The notes: generated by a model not told the origin, from the letters alone. DNA of 64,000 bases from Psychrobacillus vulpis (GCF_006861825.1 NZ_VDGI01000001.1:202172-266171), one strand, 5' to 3'. Counted from the stretch's first letter, positions 1-9,067 are shown. Numbers and translations are program-made.

Positions 1-934
1 TGCTAATCTTTTGTACAAACCGATGGAAGTTACTCGATGTAATTCCTTCTACTTCTTCTGTAGAGTAGCTTTTTAATAGCTGTTCCACTAAATTTTGTGT
101 TTTGGATGCATCTTCAAGTCCTAAGACAAATTCTCCGATTCCATCAAAGTCTGAACCCAATCCTACCAGATGTTTCCCACCAAGAGAAACAATATGATCT
201 ATATGCTTCACTAAGTCTTGTATCTCTAAAGGTTGTTTAGAATTGTTGATAAACTGTGGATAGTACACCACGTGAATTGGTGAATCTCTTTCGATTAATG
301 CTTTTATTTGATCATCCGTTAAATTTCTTGGCGAATCACATATTGTCCTAGCATTTGAGTGACTTGCCATTAGCCACTTTGCTTTTGGTAACACATCCCA
401 AAACGATTTTTCACTTAAGTGAGATACATCTATAATAATATTTTGTTCGTTTAGTAAAGTTACTACTTCTTCACCAAACGTAGTTAACCCTGTTCCTGAA
501 TTTTCAGATGCACCATCCGCAACTTCATTTGCACCATTCCACGTAAGCCCTACTAATCGAACGCCATGAGACAATAAAAGCTTTAGTTTTAATATGTCTC
601 CTTCAATCATATCCAAGCCTTCTAAAGATAATACTGCCCCAATTTGTCCTTCTTTCAGCGTTTCGAGCTGATCCCATTGATAAATTGCAACTACATTCTC
701 ATGCTTCCCTACAATCTCTGTATGGAAAAATTCAATTTGACGAATGGCTTCCATAAAACGCTTTTCTTTTGGAAAACCTTCCGAAACAAACACTGCAAAT
801 AACTGCAAAGCTATTTCTCCTGCTTCTAATAGCTTTTTATTTGCTTGAAGCAAGGAAGAATCTTCGAAAGAGAGTGGCGTGTCAGCTTTTGCTAATTTAT
901 ATAGTACATCACAATGTAAATCGTATACTTTCAT
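1..934 (-). CDS. Membrane dipeptidase, peptidase family M19 (3' end outside the window)
   Basis: Zinc-dependent dipeptidase of the renal dipeptidase family. I translated it by hand; it starts at ATG 934 behind AGGAGG and runs off the left edge, so the C-terminus is missing (about 311 residues visible). Family metal-site motifs are present: D-L-H-C-D at residues 5-9, the S-L-E-G glutamate, D-V-S-H, and A-S-H-S-N. It follows ddh on the same strand, but a hairpin with a T-run sits directly before its ribosome binding site. No signal peptide is visible, so a cytoplasmic peptide-recycling role is likely. Substrate is not deducible. Confidence 0.9.
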   Translation of the reverse strand, partial: MKVYDLHCDVLYKLAKADTPLSFEDSSLLQANKKLLEAGEIALQLFAVFVSEGFPKEKRFMEAIRQIEFFHTEIVGKHENVVAIYQWDQLETLKEGQIGAVLSLEGLDMIEGDILKLKLLLSHGVRLVGLTWNGANEVADGASENSGTGLTTFGEEVVTLLNEQNIIIDVSHLSEKSFWDVLPKAKWLMASHSNARTICDSPRNLTDDQIKALIERDSPIHVVYYPQFINNSKQPLEIQDLVKHIDHIVSLGGKHLVGLGSDFDGIGEFVLGLEDASKTQNLVEQLLKSYSTEEVEGITSSNFHRFVQKIS

Positions 935-951
935 TTGCTTTTCCTCCTAAA

Positions 952-985
952 AAAACCGGCACTCTATTCAAAGAGATACCGGTTA
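952..985 (-). terminator. Hairpin with T-run between ddh and the dipeptidase
   Basis: Read on the minus strand, AACCGGTATCTCT pairs imperfectly with AGAGTGCCGGTT and is followed by a run of T that ends just before AGGAGG of the dipeptidase. It looks like the ddh terminator. Because it abuts the next gene's ribosome binding site it could also limit readthrough into that gene. Confidence 0.65.
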
Positions 986-990
986 AATTT

Positions 991-1974
991 TTATAATAAT
1001 TCTGCTCGAAGTTGTGCTGCCGACTTTGGCGATAAAAGTCCAAATGGAATATCATAAACTGTTTTCGCTCCACTTTGGCCCAATTGTCCCAATCGATAAG
1101 CAGCTCGTGCAAAAGCAACTAATACACTTGAAGTAAAATTAGGATTACTTTCTAATTTTAATGAAAACTCCATCAGTTGTCGGTCTTGATTACCACTTAC
1201 CCCACTTCTAATAACGAACCCTCCATGAGGCATACCACTATGATTTTTTTCAAGTTCTTCTTCCGAAATAAAATGCACCGTAGTATCATAATCTGCAAAA
1301 TAGTTCGGCATAGTAATGATTTGTTGCTCAACTTCTTTTCGACTTGCACCTTCCTCTAACACAACAAAACATTCTCTCTTATGTTTTTCTCGCGTTGAAA
1401 GTTCAGGCTGTTCCCCGTTTCTTACTCTGTCTACCGCTTCCTGCACAGGAAGTGTATATTGTACTGCATTTTTTACACCAACAATTCGGCGTACAGCATC
1501 TGAATGCCCTTGGCTTAAGCCATCTCCCCAAAATGTGTACGTATTTCCTACAGGCAGCACAACTTCACCCAATAATCTATTTAATGAAAATAAACCTGGA
1601 TCCCATCCAACCGAAATAATGCTTACTTTATCAGACATTTTGGCAGTTTTGTCCACTTTCTCAAAAAATTCAGGAATCAACGCATGCGTGTCAAAACTAT
1701 CAATTGTATGGAACCATTGAGAAATTTCAGGCGTTTGTTCTGGCAAATCTTTAGCAGATCCTCCACATAAAATCATTACATCTATTTTATCTTGAAAATC
1801 TTTAATATCCTCTACTAAATATACGCCAACCGAATCGTTACTAACTTGAATTGTTGAAGGGTTACGTCTCGTAAAAACCGCCACTAGCTCCATATCTGGA
1901 TTTTGCATAACAGCTAGTTCAACTCCACGTCCTAAATTACCGTACCCAACAATACCAATTCGAATTTTACTCAT
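991..1974 (-). CDS. ddh: meso-Diaminopimelate D-dehydrogenase
   Basis: NADPH-dependent enzyme (EC 1.4.1.16) that makes meso-diaminopimelate from tetrahydrodipicolinate in one step, for lysine and peptidoglycan. 327 residues, the family's normal length. The N-terminal Rossmann motif G-I-V-G-Y-G-N-L-G-R-G (residues 7-17) is followed by the FTRRNP segment typical of Ddh. W-D-P-G-L-F-S and the H-S-D-A-V-R-R segment also match the family. The enzyme is uncommon in Bacillus but known in Lysinibacillus and relatives. The acetylase route genes dapH and dapL occur 45 kb away, so this strain appears to have two routes to DAP. Confidence 0.93.
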   Translation of the reverse strand: MSKIRIGIVGYGNLGRGVELAVMQNPDMELVAVFTRRNPSTIQVSNDSVGVYLVEDIKDFQDKIDVMILCGGSAKDLPEQTPEISQWFHTIDSFDTHALIPEFFEKVDKTAKMSDKVSIISVGWDPGLFSLNRLLGEVVLPVGNTYTFWGDGLSQGHSDAVRRIVGVKNAVQYTLPVQEAVDRVRNGEQPELSTREKHKRECFVVLEEGASRKEVEQQIITMPNYFADYDTTVHFISEEELEKNHSGMPHGGFVIRSGVSGNQDRQLMEFSLKLESNPNFTSSVLVAFARAAYRLGQLGQSGAKTVYDIPFGLLSPKSAAQLRAELL

Positions 1975-2046
1975 TTACTTCTTCCTCCATTGTGTTCATC
2001 GTTACTAATTAAAATAACTGTATAACTTATAACAGTCAATGGATAA

Positions 2047-2547
2047 TTATTCAGGAGCTTCGCCTGCAAATCCAAGCCATTCTTCTTTTGATGGTCCATA
2101 CATTCCTGGAACAACTAGACCCGCTTGGCGCATAAGAACAGTCATTTGTCCTCTGTGGTGTATTTGATGTGAAACTAATATTTGTAAAATCGTTGCAACT
2201 GACCATGTTTCTCCGTACATGTCCTTTTTCTCTTGAAGACTTTCATCAGTCCATTGCTCTTTTATCGCTTGAACCATAGCATCACTTGATTTTTTATACT
2301 CATCAGCAATCGTTTTTGCATGTTCTGGAAGCGGTGCATCATGTGATGTAGCTGTAAATTGTAAACCTGTTTGTCCAATCATTTCATGGATTGTAACAAC
2401 TATATGCCAAGCAAGTCGACCTAAAGATCGACCTTCCTCATATACTTTTTGATGTAAAGACTCATCCGTTAATGTATTTAAAATCTTCAGCGTCGAATCA
2501 CTTTCATGTTGCCAATTCGTTAAAAAATCATCTAGTTTTCTAATCAT
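2047..2547 (-). CDS. DinB family protein
   Basis: 166-residue DinB/YfiT-like four-helix-bundle protein. The family binds a metal through three histidines; candidates visible are H48 (A-W-H-I) and the H-Q-I-H-H-R-G-Q segment near residue 130. Members are putative thiol-dependent transferases or hydrolases; the substrate is unknown here. Start ATG 2547 follows GGAGG. One of three DinB-like genes in the window (see 5327-5785 and 33021-33497), each separate from the others. Confidence 0.85.
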   Translation of the reverse strand: MIRKLDDFLTNWQHESDSTLKILNTLTDESLHQKVYEEGRSLGRLAWHIVVTIHEMIGQTGLQFTATSHDAPLPEHAKTIADEYKKSSDAMVQAIKEQWTDESLQEKKDMYGETWSVATILQILVSHQIHHRGQMTVLMRQAGLVVPGMYGPSKEEWLGFAGEAPE

Positions 2548-2690
2548 ATAACACCCTCCAATTTAAGTTTATAAAGTATATTTCGATACAGAATAAGTAG
2601 AATCCTGCTTTCAACCACTTTCTTTCCGAATAGATATTACTGCTCGGTTATGGTAGACTAAAGGACAGACAATAAGAGGACGTGAGCGAA

Positions 2691-3065
2691 TTGATTAAAA
2701 TCGAATTACCAAAACCAACTATTACTATTACTCAACGTGAACAAGTGCTGAAAGAAGGCGAACTAGAAATTCCATCGATTTATGGATTCATCGACTTCCA
2801 CCAAATCCCTCGTGATAAAGGCGGAATTTTTATGTTTTATAACAAAAATGATGAGCTTTTATTCGTAGGAAAAGCACGTAAAATTAGACAACGCATCAAA
2901 AAACACTTCGAGGATAATGTTTCACCGATGATTAAACATCGTGAAGAAGTATACAAAATAAGTGTATGTGTTGTTGAAGAACCAATGGATCGTGAAATCT
3001 ACGAAACGTATGCAATCAATACACTAAAAGCAAAATACAATATCGAAAAAGTATTCTACAAGTAA
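2691..3065 (+). CDS. GIY-YIG nuclease domain protein
   Basis: About 124 residues. A UvrC-like GIY-YIG fold is recognised from G-I-F-M-F-Y, then L-F-V-G-K-A-R-K-I-R-Q-R-I, and the conserved glutamate in D-R-E-I-Y-E-T-Y. Bacillales homologues are often named nucleotide excision repair endonuclease. The frame is open from a GTG at 2682, but AAGAGGA ends at 2680, too close to that codon; TTG 2691 has normal spacing and gives MIKIELPKP, which fits the family. Cytoplasmic, probably DNA-acting; exact role unknown. Confidence 0.85.
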   Translation: MIKIELPKPTITITQREQVLKEGELEIPSIYGFIDFHQIPRDKGGIFMFYNKNDELLFVGKARKIRQRIKKHFEDNVSPMIKHREEVYKISVCVVEEPMDREIYETYAINTLKAKYNIEKVFYK

Positions 3066-3070
3066 CAATA

Positions 3071-3111
3071 ATTCCCATGTCACTACTAGGTGTCATGGGA
3101 ATTTCTTATTT
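3071..3111 (+). terminator. Intrinsic terminator after the GIY-YIG gene
   Basis: ATTCCCATG pairs with CATGGGAAT across a 14-base spacer containing a weaker inner stem, followed by TTCTTATTTT. Confidence 0.75.
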
Positions 3112-3123
3112 TATAGAAATTTT

Positions 3124-3158
3124 CGTCCTGCGCAAAGCTCGTCGCAGAAAATCATTTC
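3124..3158. repeat. Small dispersed hairpin repeat
   Basis: CCTGCGCAAAGCTCGTCGCAG is a GC-rich hairpin (CTGCG/CGCAG) lying between the GIY-YIG gene and the converging reductase gene. A near-identical segment sits inside repeat copy A (about 20330-20352), and a shorter relative appears in the ABC-F leader near 51462-51489. Probably a small REP-like unit. Confidence 0.55.
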
Positions 3159-3190
3159 CAGTTTCAGTATTCATAGATTGTTTGGCAATT

Positions 3191-4183
3191 CTATTCCCCT
3201 TTTTCAAAAATACTTGTACTGTGCTTTGGTTGAACACGTGATTTCGGATCAATAAATGTTTTAATATGACTGATTGCATTCGGCACCTCGCCAAAACCAA
3301 CCGCAATTAGTTTTACTTTCCCACCATGCGTGCATACATCTCCTGCAGCATATATCCCCTCTATATTCGTCTCCATTTTTTCATTTACTACTATGGAGTT
3401 TTTTTCCATATTAAGTCCCCAATCTTTTAGAGGACCAAGCGAGGCGACATTACCGTAGTTAACAATGACATGATCGACTGGAATTCGTTGTTCTGATTTA
3501 TCTTTCCCAACTATAATAACTTCTTGAACATTCTGACCATCACCGATTACTTCTTTTATTCCATATGGTGTTTTTACTTGTACTTTCGATTGTTGTAGCT
3601 GTTGAACCGTCATTTCATGAGCTGTAAATTGCTCTTTTCGATGACAAATGGTTACATTCGAAGCAACATTCTCTAACATTAAGGACCAATCCAGTGCAGA
3701 GTCTCCTCCACCTAAAACAAGTACATTTGAGCCATTGAAATGATTTATATCTTGGACTTTGTAATGAAGGTTTTTCCCTTCATACTCTGCTGCTCCCGGT
3801 ACGTTTAACTTACGAGGTTGGAAAGAACCTATTCCAGAAGTAAGCAAAATAGTTTTTGAATAATGCACTGTTTTATCCGTCGTTAATACAAAATGATCAG
3901 ATAATTTTTCAAACGAAATAACGGATTCTTCTAGGCAAACGGTCGGGTTACTGTATGCAGCTTGCTCTTCCAAATTCGCTACTAAATCTTTAGCTAAGAT
4001 CTTCGGGATGCCACCTATATCATAAATATATTTATCTGGGTAAAGCTCCATTAGCTGACCACCAAGCTGAGGTAAGCTATCTATTATTTTCACTTTTAAA
4101 TCACGTAGTCCAGCGTAAAAAGAAGCAAACAACCCTGTTGGACCACCGCCAATAATGATTACATCATATAAATTATCGTCCAT
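3191..4183 (-). CDS. Ferredoxin/flavodoxin--NADP(+) reductase, thioredoxin-reductase-like (YumC/YcgT type)
   Basis: FAD- and NADP-dependent oxidoreductase (EC 1.18.1.2) passing electrons between NADPH and ferredoxin or flavodoxin. About 330 residues. FAD motif G-G-G-P-T-G near the N-terminus, NADP motif G-G-G-D-S-A-L-D-W-S near residue 160, and the C-terminal Y-A-A-G-D-V-C segment with G-F-G-E-V. It lacks the CxxC of true thioredoxin reductases, as expected for this class. An upstream GTG (4195) is in frame, but ATG 4183 has the better spacing from GTGGGGTG. Confidence 0.92.
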   Translation of the reverse strand: MDDNLYDVIIIGGGPTGLFASFYAGLRDLKVKIIDSLPQLGGQLMELYPDKYIYDIGGIPKILAKDLVANLEEQAAYSNPTVCLEESVISFEKLSDHFVLTTDKTVHYSKTILLTSGIGSFQPRKLNVPGAAEYEGKNLHYKVQDINHFNGSNVLVLGGGDSALDWSLMLENVASNVTICHRKEQFTAHEMTVQQLQQSKVQVKTPYGIKEVIGDGQNVQEVIIVGKDKSEQRIPVDHVIVNYGNVASLGPLKDWGLNMEKNSIVVNEKMETNIEGIYAAGDVCTHGGKVKLIAVGFGEVPNAISHIKTFIDPKSRVQPKHSTSIFEKGE

Positions 4184-4258
4184 ACTTGTTTTCACCCCAC
4201 TGCTAATAAGAAAATGTAAATAATTCTCAACAATACCGTATCATATATTGAACATACC

Positions 4259-4648
4259 TTACAGAAATCGGTTTCGTATTTCTGGAGATGGAATTGTACA
4301 GCTGTCCTTTTTCCCAAACCATTTGTATCTATTTTTAGCGACTAGTTTGTACATAATATCACTTATGTACTTAGGAATTACTATGAATGGATAAAATACC
4401 TTCCACATTCCCTTTAAATTTTTACATATTACAAGCGCAGCATCGGAGGAATCATATACTTTATTATTTTCAATTACTATTACGCCATCCAGTTTTTCTG
4501 GTATTCGATATTTCTTTTTAAGTTCTATCCCAATATCACTTTGCAAAGCTGCAAAACGAAAGTATCCATTTGGATCTCTTGCAATAATGAATTGAACACT
4601 GGAATCGCAAAAGTTACATTCCCCATCGAATAAGACAATAGCAGTCAT
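4259..4648 (-). CDS. Thiol-disulfide oxidoreductase, DCC family (DUF393, YuxK-like)
   Basis: 129 residues. The defining D-x-x-C-x-x-C motif is seen as F-D-G-E-C-N-F-C-D at residues 8-16, and the protein is the usual length. The family is thioredoxin-like and predicted to carry out disulfide exchange in the cytoplasm; partners are unknown. It follows the ferredoxin-NADP reductase in the divergent sense of the map, on the same strand, with a short gap. Confidence 0.88.
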   Translation of the reverse strand: MTAIVLFDGECNFCDSSVQFIIARDPNGYFRFAALQSDIGIELKKKYRIPEKLDGVIVIENNKVYDSSDAALVICKNLKGMWKVFYPFIVIPKYISDIMYKLVAKNRYKWFGKKDSCTIPSPEIRNRFL

Positions 4649-4752
4649 ATGAATTCCTCCTTTTCTTTAGTTTACTATAGTGCATATTGTTTTGCTTAGT
4701 TAACCTGTTTGGTAGATTCAACAACTTTTTACGGTATGATAATAAAAAATCA

Positions 4753-4794
4753 TAAAAAAGATGTCTCAAAAGCCGCATGGACTTAGGAGACATC
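4753..4794 (-). terminator. Intrinsic terminator of the DksA-like gene
   Basis: On the minus strand GATGTCTCC pairs with GAGACATC over an 18-base loop, then TTTTTT. Confidence 0.8.
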
Positions 4795-4802
4795 CCACAT
4801 AT

Positions 4803-5288
4803 TCACTGTTTATCGGACGGTGTGTCAGAAGAACCGACTTCTTCTAAATCATCAAAGCTGTTCTCATAATCACGAATTCTAGGATCTTCATCATCCACTG
4901 GCTGATCGGTGGATGAATTTAAAATAGATTCTTCTACTGGACGAATCGACTCATCGACCTCTTGTTGCGCATGTTCTACACAAGTTGTTGCAGTGGGAAC
5001 CGCCTCCAATCTTTCCATTGGAATTTCCTTCGAACATACTGAACATACTCCGTACGTACCTTCCTTAATTGCCGTTAAAGCTTCTTTTATATCGTTTATC
5101 TCATCTTCTGAGTGTTTTCTTAATGCTAAACGCGTATGTTTGTCTGTTAAGTCCGTTGCATTATCAGCAGGATGATTATCGTAATTAGATAATTCGGTTG
5201 TTTCAAATTCCTCATCGTTTTCCATACTATGTTCAAGCTCGTCTAAACGCTTTTCTAATGTATCTTTTATATCATCGTATTTCGACAT
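4803..5288 (-). CDS. TraR/DksA C4-type zinc-finger-like protein (YteA/YocK type)
   Basis: 161-residue acidic protein with an N-terminal helical region (residues 1-65, rich in E, D and K) and a DksA-like zinc finger. The finger reads C-S-V-C, 17 residues, then C-V-E-H, so the fourth ligand is histidine where the family usually has cysteine. Bacillus homologues are general-stress or sporulation-associated proteins of unclear function, thought to act at RNA polymerase. ATG 5288 is chosen because GGAGG lies just upstream; the frame is open further to 5330 but without a ribosome binding site. Confidence 0.86.
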   Translation of the reverse strand: MSKYDDIKDTLEKRLDELEHSMENDEEFETTELSNYDNHPADNATDLTDKHTRLALRKHSEDEINDIKEALTAIKEGTYGVCSVCSKEIPMERLEAVPTATTCVEHAQQEVDESIRPVEESILNSSTDQPVDDEDPRIRDYENSFDDLEEVGSSDTPSDKQ

Positions 5289-5326
5289 TGAGATTCCTCC
5301 TTCATTAATATAAGGATTCCCATATT

Positions 5327-5785
5327 TCATCGAAATAAAACTATTTGTACATCACGATTTAGGAATAATAAATATTGGTATAACTGTGCACGATGATGAA
5401 CTAAATGGTTCACAATTTGGATAAACCACTCTGCAGAGTTGTACTCACTTCCCCAATATGTTGTAAATTTATTTGTTAATTGTTCTTCTGTCAATGTTTC
5501 AATATGCTGAATCAGTTCACGTATACCTGTAGTAAATTGAACTTTTACATTCTTTATATCTTTTGGCAAAGTCGAATCATAGTATAAAGTCATTTGCTGT
5601 TCCGAATAACCTTTTAGAATATGCAAATCTCCCTGTGGAATTTGTGAAAGGTGTACACAAACTTCCCAAACACTCATTTTATCTGGAATTGGACGATTAT
5701 GCAGGAAGTTTTCATCTATGTGATCCAGTAAACTCTCAATTGTATTCGCAACAAATTGTAGTTGCGCTATTGTTTCTTTAATCAT
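5327..5785 (-). CDS. DinB family protein
   Basis: 152 residues. DinB-like helical bundle with the W-E-V-C-V-H-L segment (residues 44-50) and the C-terminal N-H-L-V-H-H-R-A-Q motif that supplies metal-binding histidines. It lies upstream of the DksA-like gene on the same strand with a 38-base gap, possibly cotranscribed. Start ATG 5785 is preceded by AGGAAAG. Substrate unknown; it is distinct from the other two DinB-like proteins in the window. Confidence 0.83.
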   Translation of the reverse strand: MIKETIAQLQFVANTIESLLDHIDENFLHNRPIPDKMSVWEVCVHLSQIPQGDLHILKGYSEQQMTLYYDSTLPKDIKNVKVQFTTGIRELIQHIETLTEEQLTNKFTTYWGSEYNSAEWFIQIVNHLVHHRAQLYQYLLFLNRDVQIVLFR

Positions 5786-5906
5786 TTTTACTTTCCTTTC
5801 CTTCGCCAGTTTTCATAATAGTACATTACTTTATGTAGCTTTCATATACCTTTTCATTACATTATTTTTTGAAATAGAAATATTATAAATATAAGGAGTG
5901 GTTGTA

Positions 5907-6533
5907 ATGGGAATTCATAAATTTTTTATGAGCATGAACGATTTAGAAAGGATTATACGCTGTCCTGGACGATTTAAATTTGAAGAGCATAATGTGGCTG
6001 CGCATTCTTGGAAGGTTTCTCAGTATGCAATGTTCTTTGCTACTATTGAAGAAAATAATGGTATAATTATTAACTGGAAATCATTATACGAAAAAACTAT
6101 TAACCATGACTTTGCAGAAATTTTTATAGGTGATATTAAAACTCCTGTAAAACATGCTTCACCAGAACTGAAACAAATGCTTACTCATGTGGAAGAAAAA
6201 ATGATGGAAAAATTTATATTAAATGAAATCCCAAAAGAGTTTCAACCAGTCTTTTTTGAACGAATGAAAGAAGGTAAAGATGCAACTGTTGAAGGAAGAT
6301 TACTAGAACTAGCAGACAAGCTGGACCAAGTATATGAAGCTTTTGCAGAGTTGCAACGTGGAAATACAGATGCGGAATTTTTAAAAATGTATGAAACTGC
6401 TTTGAGAAAAATTCTTCAAATACAACTACCTAAAAGTGTTTCTTATTTTAAAGAAGTCATGCTCCAAGATATAATGGCAGAGGAATCTGTTATTGATGTT
6501 AAATCTATTACATTGAAAATTCTTGTAGAATAA
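5907..6533 (+). CDS. HD-domain phosphohydrolase, YfbR (5'-deoxynucleotidase)-like
   Basis: 208 residues. HD-family metal motifs: H-S-W-K-V-S near residue 33, N-H-D-F-A-E near residue 66, and the following G-D-I-K-T-P-V-K that matches E. coli YfbR (G-D-L-P-T-P-V-K). D-K-L-D-Q in the second half is also as in YfbR. YfbR dephosphorylates deoxynucleoside monophosphates; that activity is inferred by family. ATG 5907 sits 8 bases after AAGGAG; the frame extends to GTG 5898 but that would lie on the ribosome binding site. Confidence 0.85.
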   Translation: MGIHKFFMSMNDLERIIRCPGRFKFEEHNVAAHSWKVSQYAMFFATIEENNGIIINWKSLYEKTINHDFAEIFIGDIKTPVKHASPELKQMLTHVEEKMMEKFILNEIPKEFQPVFFERMKEGKDATVEGRLLELADKLDQVYEAFAELQRGNTDAEFLKMYETALRKILQIQLPKSVSYFKEVMLQDIMAEESVIDVKSITLKILVE

Positions 6534-6620
6534 AATAATTTGAGGGAAAAATACGATATATTGTATAATATAGTGTATAATATTATTGAACTATTAAGAT
6601 AATTGAGGGAGGGTTATAAT

Positions 6621-7265
6621 ATGCCTATACCAGTTAATCATGCTAAACCTGTCCGCACGACCGCTAAGCTCCACGCTTTCAATCAATTACAGCAGTGGAT
6701 CATCGATGGTACACTTCAGCCCGAAGAGAAACTAAACGATATAGAGCTTGCACAAGCATTAGGGGTCAGTAGAACTCCTATAAGAGAATCATTGCAACTT
6801 TTAGAATCTCAAGGTTTTGTAACGATGCAGCCTGGAAAAGCAACTCAAGTTACAGCTGTACAAACAGAGGATATCAATAATCTGTTACCTCCATTAGCTG
6901 TATTGCAAGCGCTTTCAGCAGAGCTTGCCATTACAAATATGGATAATGATACTCTACAACTGTTGGAAGAAAAAAACAAGCAATTTGCAGATGCACTCTA
7001 TGCAAAAGAATTCACTACTGCTTTAAAGGTGGACGAAGAATTCCATCAAATTATTGTAGATAGCGCTAATAATCCATACATACTCTCTATGATAGAGATG
7101 CTACAAGCACATGTACGTAGGTTATTCTATTACGAAAAGATAATATTAAGAGAGCATTCCATCGAGCAACATGCTGAGATTATCCGTCTACTTCGAGAAA
7201 AAGATGCTCAAAGATTAGCAGAAACAATGCGTGCAAATTGGATTTACACAATTGAAGAATTTTAA
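6621..7265 (+). CDS. GntR family transcriptional regulator (FadR/FCD type)
   Basis: 214 residues. N-terminal winged helix with E-L-A-Q-A-L-G-V-S-R-T-P-I-R-E-S-L (about residues 43-59), then an all-helical FCD ligand domain whose metal or ligand histidines are candidates in E-F-H-Q and in Q-H-A-E-I near the C-terminus. ATG 6621 follows GAGGGAGG with good spacing; a TTG at 6603 in the same frame lacks one. No metabolic operon lies next to it, so the ligand cannot be guessed. Ends at a strong terminator. Confidence 0.9.
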   Translation: MPIPVNHAKPVRTTAKLHAFNQLQQWIIDGTLQPEEKLNDIELAQALGVSRTPIRESLQLLESQGFVTMQPGKATQVTAVQTEDINNLLPPLAVLQALSAELAITNMDNDTLQLLEEKNKQFADALYAKEFTTALKVDEEFHQIIVDSANNPYILSMIEMLQAHVRRLFYYEKIILREHSIEQHAEIIRLLREKDAQRLAETMRANWIYTIEEF

Positions 7266-7335
7266 GAAAGACGCAAGCGCCCTTTAAGTGCATTTCCCGG
7301 GTGCTTTGACCTCACATATACTTACCGTCTGTTTT

Positions 7336-7380
7336 AGAGGAGCTGGAAGTGATTTCGTCACTTCCAGCTCCTCTATTTTT
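7336..7380 (+). terminator. Very strong intrinsic terminator after the GntR gene
   Basis: A perfect 17-bp stem (AGAGGAGCTGGAAGTGA with its complement) around the loop TTTCG, followed by ATTTTT. The stem is unusually long and perfect. A weaker imperfect inverted repeat (AAGCGCCC / GGGTGCTT) lies just before it at about 7273-7300. Confidence 0.9.
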
Positions 7381-7464
7381 AGTTATATTATGAAGGATGT
7401 TTGTCCATCACCTTCTTGAATCAGAAATGGGAATAGTGCATTTGGTTTGGATAATGAAAATATC

Positions 7465-7500
7465 TAAAAAAGGGCCCACTATGAAGTGGCCCCTTTTCTT
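7465..7500. terminator. Bidirectional terminator between the GntR and brnQ genes
   Basis: AAGGGCCCACT / AGTGGCCCCTT hairpin with A-run on one side and T-run on the other; on the minus strand it directly follows the brnQ stop codon. Confidence 0.8.
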
Positions 7501-8856
7501 TTATACTGTTTTCGTTTGTACTTTTTGAATCTTCGAGATTATGCCAGTAATAACTGTAACAACTAAAACTGGAATTAGCCAGCCTAAACCTACGTCGTAA
7601 AAAGGCAAATAATTTTCGTAAAGTGCTACAATTGGTTTCATCCATTCATAATATTCGATGTCCAGAGAACTACATAATGCTTTAAAACCATCGATAACAC
7701 TAATTAAAAACGTTATGAACATAACACTTACATACACAAGTCTTGCATGGTTAAATAAAGGTGAAAGAAACGTTAACAAGATTAGCACAATTGCTAAAGG
7801 ATACAACAACATCAACACTGGAATAGAATAAGTAATAATGTTCGATAATCCAAAGTTAGCAATAATACAAGTAAACACACTGAAGAAAATTACGAATGTC
7901 TTATAACTAATTTTCGGCATTAATGTGTGGAAGTACTCTCCACATGCTGTAGTTAATCCAATACTTGTAGTTAAACAAGCCAAGAAAATAACAACAGATA
8001 AAAGAACTGCTCCAAAAGATCCGAAATAATGGCCAGATGCACTACTTAATACTGGACCTCCATTTTCAAATAAACCGAAAAGCTCTGTACTTGTCGCTCC
8101 CAAATATGCAATACCGGTATAAATAACTCCTAAAAAGAAAATGGCAATCCCGCCAGACTTTGCGGTTGCAACGATAATTCCTTTTGTTGATGTTACCCCC
8201 ATCTCACGTATTGCAGTAATTACGATAATACCAAATACTAATGAAGCTAATGCATCCATCGTATTGTATCCTTCTAAAAAGCCTGTCATGAATGCGTTGT
8301 CCACATAACTTCCATGTGGTGACTCAAATCCACCCATTGGTTTGATGACAACAAACAATAGTAAAACAAATAACCCAATAATAATTCCTGGAGATAGATA
8401 CTTTCCTACATTATCTACAATTTTAGATGGATTCAGTGAAAATAATAACGTCACTCCAAAGAATATTATTGTAAATATTAATAAACCTATTTGGCCATAG
8501 TCTGGATTAATGAAAGGCAAAACTCCTACTTCGTACGATACAGCACCAGTTCTTGGTAATGCAAAAAATGGTCCAATAGTTAAGTACAATAAAGATGTAA
8601 ATATAACAGCAAATACAGGATGCACTCTACTTGATAAGTCTTGTAAGTTTTTACTACCTGAAAAACCCATTGCAAGTGTACCTAAGAAAGGTAGCCCTAT
8701 CCCAGTTGCTAAAAATCCTAAAACCGCCCACCACACATTTGTTCCTGCGTTCTGTCCTAAACTCGCTGGAAAGATTAAGTTACCAGCTCCAAAAAATAAA
8801 GCAAATAGCATTACTCCAATAACAAGATAATTGGAAAATGATAATTTCTTACTCAT
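7501..8856 (-). CDS. brnQ: Branched-chain amino acid transport system II carrier protein
   Basis: 451-residue LIVCS-family Na+ (or H+)/branched-chain amino acid symporter with about 12 membrane segments. Family signature near the N-terminus: F-A-L-F-F-G-A-G-N-L-I-F-P, followed by L-G-Q-N-A-G and the T-I-G-P-F-F-A-L-P-R-T segment near residue 95. Start ATG 8856 follows GGAGGCAG. Monocistronic, with its own terminator. Upstream it shares an AT-rich intergenic region with a T-box-controlled MFS gene on the other strand. Confidence 0.94.
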   Translation of the reverse strand: MSKKLSFSNYLVIGVMLFALFFGAGNLIFPASLGQNAGTNVWWAVLGFLATGIGLPFLGTLAMGFSGSKNLQDLSSRVHPVFAVIFTSLLYLTIGPFFALPRTGAVSYEVGVLPFINPDYGQIGLLIFTIIFFGVTLLFSLNPSKIVDNVGKYLSPGIIIGLFVLLLFVVIKPMGGFESPHGSYVDNAFMTGFLEGYNTMDALASLVFGIIVITAIREMGVTSTKGIIVATAKSGGIAIFFLGVIYTGIAYLGATSTELFGLFENGGPVLSSASGHYFGSFGAVLLSVVIFLACLTTSIGLTTACGEYFHTLMPKISYKTFVIFFSVFTCIIANFGLSNIITYSIPVLMLLYPLAIVLILLTFLSPLFNHARLVYVSVMFITFLISVIDGFKALCSSLDIEYYEWMKPIVALYENYLPFYDVGLGWLIPVLVVTVITGIISKIQKVQTKTV

Positions 8857-8957
8857 TTATTCTGCCTCCTGTAAATGATACCAAAATCATTTTTTCTTTT
8901 ATGCCGTAATTTCTCTTAGATGAATACTATACAAATGATTTCTACCATTTAATCAGT

Positions 8958-9014
8958 ATGCAATATATCAGAACTGATGATACTATGGATTTCAGTAGAA
9001 TGCAATATATTAGA
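8958..9014. repeat. Direct repeat in the brnQ/T-box intergenic region
   Basis: ATGCAATATATCAGA at 8958-8972 is repeated with one change at 9000-9014, 42 bases (about four helical turns) apart. Could be a regulator binding pair; no known operator was recognised. Confidence 0.45.
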
Positions 9015-9067
9015 CGAAATTAATAGAACATTTATTTTATTATAACAATATACTTTTACATTTAGCA

